From: Synchiropus splendidus
Lineage: Eukaryota; Chordata; Actinopteri; Syngnathiformes; Callionymidae
Assembly (NCBI RefSeq): GCF_027744825.2
Contig: NW_026527059.1
Location: 310,001-374,000 of the forward strand
Length of the DNA stretch: 64,000 nucleotides
Reading direction: 5' to 3'
Shown: piece by piece, positions 59,220-64,000 of the stretch
Numbering within the stretch: the first letter of the stretch is position 1
How the letters are laid out: every line of letters starts with the position of its first letter
The notes under the pieces: model-generated
The model's database searches: none
What the model was told of the DNA's origin: nothing
Seen by the model: the letters and a program-made list of their open reading frames with translations, nothing else
Program-made: the position numbers and the translations under genes

Positions 59220-60723
59220 ACGCTTTTCAGCCTGAGATAAGGTGGGTTTCGGAACGCCAAACATAAAAGTGTTGATAACTTTGGAAAAACACTTCAGACA
59301 GTTTAGATTTGATGTGCAACTACTAGAAAGACACTTTCTGCTATAGTGGGAGGTTAAAATTTCATGTTCTGAAGCTTTCCTGAAAAGTTATGGCACAATG
59401 CACAAAAACGCTTTTCAGCCTGAGATAAGGTGGGTTTCGGAACGCCAAACATAAAAGTGTTGATAACTTTCGAAAAACACTTCAGAGAGCTTAGATTTGA
59501 TGTGCACCTACTAGAAAGACCCTTTCTGCTATAGTGGGAGGTTAAAATTTCATGTTCTGAAGCTTCCCTGAAAAGTTATGGCACAATGCACAAAAACGCT
59601 TTTCAGCCTGAGATAAGGTGGGTTTCGGAACGCCAAACATAAAAGTGTTGATAACTTTGGAAAAACACTTCAGACAGCTTAGATTTGATGTGCAACTACT
59701 AGAAAGACCCTTTCTGCTATAGTGGGAGGTTAAAATTTCATGTTCTGAAGCTTCCCTGAAAAGTTATGGCACAATGCACAAAAACGCTTTTCAGCCTGAG
59801 ATAAGGTGGGTTTCGGAACGCCAAACATAAAAGTGTTGATAACTTTGGAAAAACACTTCAGACAGTTTAGATTTGATGTGCAACTACTAGAAAGACCCTT
59901 TCTGCTATAGTTGGAGGTTAAAATTTCATGTTCTGAAGCTTCCCTGAAAAGTTATGGCACAATGCACAAAAACGCTTTTCAGCCTGAGATAAGGTGGGTT
60001 TCGGAACGCCAAACATAAAAGTGTTAATAACTTTGGAAAAACACTTCAGACAGTTTAGATTTGATGTGCAACTACTAGAAAGACCCTTTCTGCTATAGTG
60101 GGAGGTTAAAATTTCATGTTCTGAAGCTTCCCTGAAAAGTTATGGCACAATGCACAAAAACGCTTTTCAGCCTGAGATAAGGTGGGTTTCGGAACGCCAA
60201 ACATAAAAGTGTTGATAACTTTCGAAAAACACTTCAGACAGCTTAGATTTGATGTGCACCTACTAGAAAGACCCTTTCTGCTATAGTGGGAGGTTAAAAT
60301 TTCATGTTCTGAAGCTTCCCTGAAAAGTTATGGCACAATGCGTAAAAACGCTTTTCAGCCTGAGATAAGGTGGGTTTCGGAACGCCAAACATAAAAGTGT
60401 TGATAACTTTGGAAAAACACTTCAGGCAGTTTAGATTTGATGTGCAACTACTAGAAAGACCCTTTCTGCTATAGTGGGAGGTTAAAATTTCATGTTCTGA
60501 AGCTTCCCTGAAAAGTTATGGCACAATGCACAAAAACGCTTTTCAGCCTGAGATAAGGTGGGTTTCGGAACGCCAAACATAAAAGTGTTGATAACTTTGG
60601 AAAAACACTTCAGACAGTTTAGATTTGATGTGCAACTACTAGAAAGACACTTTCTGCTATAGTGGGAGGTTAAAATTTCATGTTCTGAAGCTTTCCTGAA
60701 AAGTTATGGCACAATGCACAAAA

Positions 60724-60911
60724 ACGCTTTTCAGCCAGTGATAAGGTGGGTTTCGGAACGCCAAACATAAAAGTGTTGATAACTTTCGAAAAACACTTCA
60801 GAGAGCTTAGATTTGATGTGCACCTACTAGAAAGACCCTTTCTGCTATAGTGGGAGGTTAAAATTTCATGTTCTGAAGCTTCCCTGAAAAGTTATGGCAC
60901 AATGCGTAAAA
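60724..60911 (+). repeat. A~ marker monomer (M324)
   Basis: CCAGTGATA at the start, only 17 monomers after M307. Followed by the full B a L C G H order. Confidence 0.9.
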
Positions 60912-63900
60912 ACGCTTTTCAGCCTGAGATAAGGTGGGTTTCGGAACGCCAAACATAAAAGTGTTGATAACTTTGGAAAAACACTTCAGACAGTTTAGAT
61001 TTGATGTGCAACTACTAGAAAGACCCTTTCTGCTATAGTGGGAGGTTAAAATTTCATGTTCTGAAGCTTTCCTGAAAAGTTATGGCACAATGCACAAAAA
61101 CGCTTTTCAGCCTGAGATAAGGTGGGTTTCGGAACGCCAAACATAAAAGTGTTGATAACTTTCGAAAAACACTTCAGAGAGCTTAGATTTGATGTGCACC
61201 TACTAGAAAGACCCTTTCTGCTATAGTGGGAGGTTAAAATTTCATGTTCTGAAGCTTCCCTGAAAAGTTATGGCACAATGCACAAAAACGCTTTTCAGCC
61301 TGAGATAAGGTGGGTTTCGGAACGCCAAACATAAAAGTGTTGATAACTTTCGAAAAACACTTCAGACAGCTTAGATTTGATGTGCAACTACTAGAAAGAC
61401 CCTTTCTGCTATAGTGGGAGGTTAAAATTTCATGTTCTGAAGCTTCCCTGAAAAGTTATGGCACAATGCACAAAAACGCTTTTCAGCCTGAGATAAGGTG
61501 GGTTTCGGAACGCCAAACATAAAAGTGTTGATAACTTTTGAAAAACACTTCAGACAGCTTAGATTTGATGTGCAACTACTAGAAAGACCCTTTCTGCTAT
61601 AGTGGGAGGTTAAAATTTCATGTTCTGAAGCTTCCCTGAAAAGTTATGGCACAATGCACAAAAACGCTTTTCAGCCTGAGATAAGGTGGGTTTCGGAACG
61701 CCAAACATAAAAGTGTTGATAACTTTGGAAAAACACTTCAGACAGTTTAGATTTGATGTGCAACTACTAGAAAGACCCTTTCTGCTATAGTGGGAGGTTA
61801 AAATTTCATGTTCTGAAGCTTCCCTGAAAAGTTATGGCACAATGCACAAAAACGCTTTTCAGCCTGAGATAAGGTGGGTTTCGGAACGCCAAACATAAAA
61901 GTGTTAATAACTTTGGAAAAACACTTCAGACAGTTTAGATTTGATGTGCAACTACTAGAAAGACCCTTTCTGCTATAGTGGGAGGTTAAAATTTCATGTT
62001 CTGAAGCTTCCCTGAAAAGTTATGGCACAATGCACAAAAACGCTTTTCAGCCTGAGATAAGGTGGGTTTCGGAACGCCAAACATAAAAGTGTTGATAACT
62101 TTCGAAAAACACTTCAGAGAGCTTAGATTTGATGTGCACCTACTAGAAAGACCCTTTCTGCTATAGTGGGAGGTTAAAATTTCATGTTCTGAAGCTTCCC
62201 TGAAAAGTTATGGCACAATGCGTAAAAACGCTTTTCAGCCTGAGATAAGGTGGGTTTCGGAACGCCAAACATAAAAGTGTTGATAACTTTGGAAAAACAC
62301 TTCAGACAGTTTAGATTTGATGTGCAACTACTAGAAAGACCCTTTCTGCTATAGTGGGAGGTTAAAATTTCATGTTCTGAAGCTTTCCTGAAAAGTTATG
62401 GCACAATGCACAAAAACGCTTTTCAGCCTGAGATAAGGTGGGTTTCGGAACGCCAAACATAAAAGTGTTGATAACTTTTGAAAAACACTTCAGACAGCTT
62501 AGATTTGATGTGCAACTAGTAGAAAGACCCTTTCTGCTATAGTGGGAGGTTAAAATTTCATGTTCTGAAGCTTCCCTGAAAAGTTATGGCACAATGCACA
62601 AAAACGCTTTTCAGCCTGAGATAAGGTGGGTTTCGGAACGCCAAACATAAAAGTGTTGATAACTTTCGAAAAACACTTCAGACAGCTTAGATTTGATGTG
62701 CACCTACTAGAAAGACCCTTTCTGCTATAGTGGGAGGTTAAAATTTCATGTTCTGAAGCTTCCCTGAAAAGTTATGGCACAATGCGTAAAAACGCTTTTC
62801 AGCCTGAGATAAGGTGGGTTTCGGAACGCCAAACATAAAAGTGTTGATAACTTTGGAAAAACACTTCAGGCAGTTTAGATTTGATGTGCAACTACTAGAA
62901 AGACCCTTTCTGCTATAGTGGGAGGTTAAAATTTCATGTTCTGAAGCTTCCCTGAAAAGTTATGGCACAATGCACAAAAACGCTTTTCAGCCTGAGATAA
63001 GGTGGGTTTCGGAACGCCAAACATAAAAGTGTTGATAACTTTGGAAAAACACTTCAGGCAGTTTAGATTTGATGTGCAACTACTAGAAAGACCCTTTCTG
63101 CTATAGTGGGAGGTTAAAATTTCATGTTCTGAAGCTTCCCTGAAAAGTTATGGCACAATGCACAAAAACGCTTTTCAGCCTGAGATAAGGTGGGTTTCGG
63201 AACGCCAAACATAAAAGTGTTGATAACTTTGGAAAAACACTTCAGACAGTTTAGATTTGATGTGCAACTACTAGAAAGACACTTTCTGCTATAGTGGGAG
63301 GTTAAAATTTCATGTTCTGAAGCTTTCCTGAAAAGTTATGGCACAATGCACAAAAACGCTTTTCAGCCTGAGATAAGGTGGGTTTCGGAACGCCAAACAT
63401 AAAAGTGTTGATAACTTTCGAAAAACACTTCAGAGAGCTTAGATTTGATGTGCACCTACTAGAAAGACCCTTTCTGCTATAGTGGGAGGTTAAAATTTCA
63501 TGTTCTGAAGCTTCCCTGAAAAGTTATGGCACAATGCACAAAAACGCTTTTCAGCCTGAGATAAGGTGGGTTTCGGAACGCCAAACATAAAAGTGTTGAT
63601 AACTTTTGAAAAACACTTCAGACAGCTTAGATTTGATGTGCAACTACTAGAAAGACCCTTTCTGCTATAGTGGGAGGTTAAAATTTCATGTTCTGAAGCT
63701 TCCCTGAAAAGTTATGGCACAATGCACAAAAACGCTTTTCAGCCTGAGATAAGGTGGGTTTCGGAACGCCAAACATAAAAGTGTTGATAACTTTGGAAAA
63801 ACACTTCAGACAGTTTAGATTTGATGTGCAACTACTAGAAAGACCCTTTCTGCTATAGTGGGAGGTTAAAATTTCATGTTCTGAAGCTTCCCTGAAAAGT

Positions 63901-63919
63901 TATGGCACAATGCACAAAA

Positions 63920-64000
63920 ACGCTTTTCAGCCTGAGATAAGGTGGGTTTCGGAACGCCAAACATAAAAGTGTTAATAACTTTGGAAAAACACTTCAGACA
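63920..64000 (+). repeat. Partial monomer at the right edge (M341, class H)
   Basis: The first 81 bp of a monomer with GTTAATAAC (55A). The array continues beyond the window; at the left edge two bases of the preceding monomer (1-2) show the same. Confidence 0.95.

Larger units (their letters stand above)
49445..60159 (+). repeat. 61-monomer higher-order repeat, copy 2, shortened to 57 monomers
   Basis: M264-M273: B C^ D E E F a J G* H. M274-M283: A B C D E I B C A B. M284-M293: C D E F a J G H A B. M294-M303: C D E E E F a C G* H. M304-M313: A E F A~ B H A B C^ D. M314-M320: E E F a J G* H. This follows copy 1 in the same order except that the four monomers a L C G (M248-M251) are missing after M308. 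Private changes noted by eye: GCTCAAAA at about 51,130 (M272), GGAGGTAAAAA at 52,400 (M279), 114C instead of 114A in the first monomer, and a 1-bp loss in M315. Confidence 0.92.
1..64000. repeat. 188-bp tandem satellite array, higher-order organised, fills the window
   Basis: The landmark ACGCTTTTCAG recurs every 188 bp from 3 to 63,920 with only two phase shifts, giving about 340 full monomers. All are in one orientation with no spacer and no foreign insertion. Monomers differ by only a few linked substitutions. The unit is about 39% GC and holds stops in all forward frames, so it is non-coding. In eukaryotes such nucleosome-scale, higher-order satellites usually form centromeric or pericentromeric heterochromatin and may be the site of CENP-A chromatin. 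That role is inferred from architecture; nothing in the sequence proves it. I do not recognise the family, and no TTAGGG-type telomere repeat or mobile element is present to suggest a lineage. No gene-bearing interval exists in any 300-base stretch. Confidence 0.98.
60160..64000 (+). repeat. Start of a further related higher-order copy, cut by the window edge
   Basis: M321-M330: D E F A~ B a L C G H. M331-M341: A B C^ D E E F a C G H, the last one partial. M320-M337 follow M242-M259 monomer for monomer, with a D (80C) where the earlier block has an A (80G), a single-base difference. Here the a L C G monomers deleted in the preceding 57-monomer copy are present, so this block was not copied from that neighbour in its deleted form. 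M339 is class C where M261 is J, again one base (position 64). Confidence 0.88.

Noticed and set aside
59214..59223. 1-bp A loss as a functional variant
   Set aside because: It is a single homopolymer change seen once and may be a sequencing or consensus error.
1..64000. CRISPR array
   Set aside because: The repeating unit is 188 bp and contiguous; there are no short repeats separated by unique spacers and no cas genes.
1..64000. Primate alpha satellite or another familiar centromere family
   Set aside because: The unit is 188 bp, not 171, and I recognise no alpha-satellite, Arabidopsis 178-bp or rice CentO motifs. I could not assign any family from memory and prefer to leave the taxon open.
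1..64000. Tandem 5S rDNA or another repeated RNA gene
   Set aside because: No internal RNA polymerase III promoter boxes, no T-run terminator and no tRNA-like or 5S-like fold was seen in the 188-bp unit.
1..64000. Plasmid or phage iteron origin
   Set aside because: Iterons are around 20 bp and sit beside a replication gene; here the unit is ten times longer and no gene is present in 64 kb.
1..64000. Transposon insertions or inverted monomer blocks
   Set aside because: Following the ACGCTTTTCAG landmark through the window shows no gap, no orientation switch and no target-site duplication.

Overview
The window is one uninterrupted head-to-tail satellite DNA array. Its unit is an AT-rich monomer of 188 bp (about 39% GC when I counted one consensus copy). 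About 340 complete monomers fill positions 3 to 63,919 in a single orientation, with a partial copy at each edge. I see no gene, RNA gene, transposon insertion, inversion or unique sequence anywhere. A near-nucleosome-length monomer in higher-order repeats, homogeneous over more than 64 kb, is typical of eukaryotic centromeric or pericentromeric satellites. I could not recognise the satellite family, so the species is left open.

Numbering used throughout: a monomer starts at ACGCTTTTCAG. M1 starts at 3. Mn starts at 3+188(n-1) up to M157, at 1+188(n-1) for M158 to M315, and at 188(n-1) from M316. The shifts come from the only two indels I found: 2 bp lost in M157 and 1 bp lost at the end of M315. 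Classes are defined by linked bases at monomer positions 64, 79, 80, 83, 100, 114, 159 and 183-184. A = 64C 80G 83C 100C, ending GCGT; a = the same, ending GCAC. B = 64G 80C 83T 100A 159T. C = 64T 80C 83C 100A. D = 64C 80C 83C 100C, ending GCGT. E = 64G 79G 83T 100A. F = B plus 114A. G = B but 159C. H = G plus 55A. Mosaics: I = 64G 80G 83C 100C; J = 64G 80C 83C 100A; K = 64C 80G 83C 100A; L = 64C 80C 83C 100A; N = 64C 80C 83T 100A; O = 64T 80C 83T 100A. Rare markers: A* 149C; F* 127T; G* 129T; A~ CCAGTGATA near the start; A^ AAAGTGG; G^ GCCTTTC; C^ ACTAGTAG.

Layout: the left half (3 to about 31 kb) is a higher-order repeat led by an A* monomer. Its period is 55 monomers (10,340 bp) in the first copy, 77 in the second (14,476 bp) and 31 in the third (5,826 bp). 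The length changes are explained by whole-monomer gains and losses. From 30,645 to 37,976 the array passes through a rearranged zone. From 37,977 to 60,159 a different higher-order repeat of 61 monomers (11,468 bp) takes over; its second copy has lost four monomers. The last 3.8 kb begins a further related copy. Under both regimes lies a cassette of 9 to 12 monomers, roughly H A B C D E (E) F a C/J G, about 1.9 kb, repeatedly duplicated and trimmed.

The monomer carries several conserved short dyads, including one across the monomer junction, and a HindIII site. The three 70-codon reading frames in the window come from one G-to-T change that removes a stop codon and are not genes. Nothing here encodes a protein system. 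The interest lies in the higher-order organisation and its record of unequal exchange. All class calls and identity statements were made by eye.
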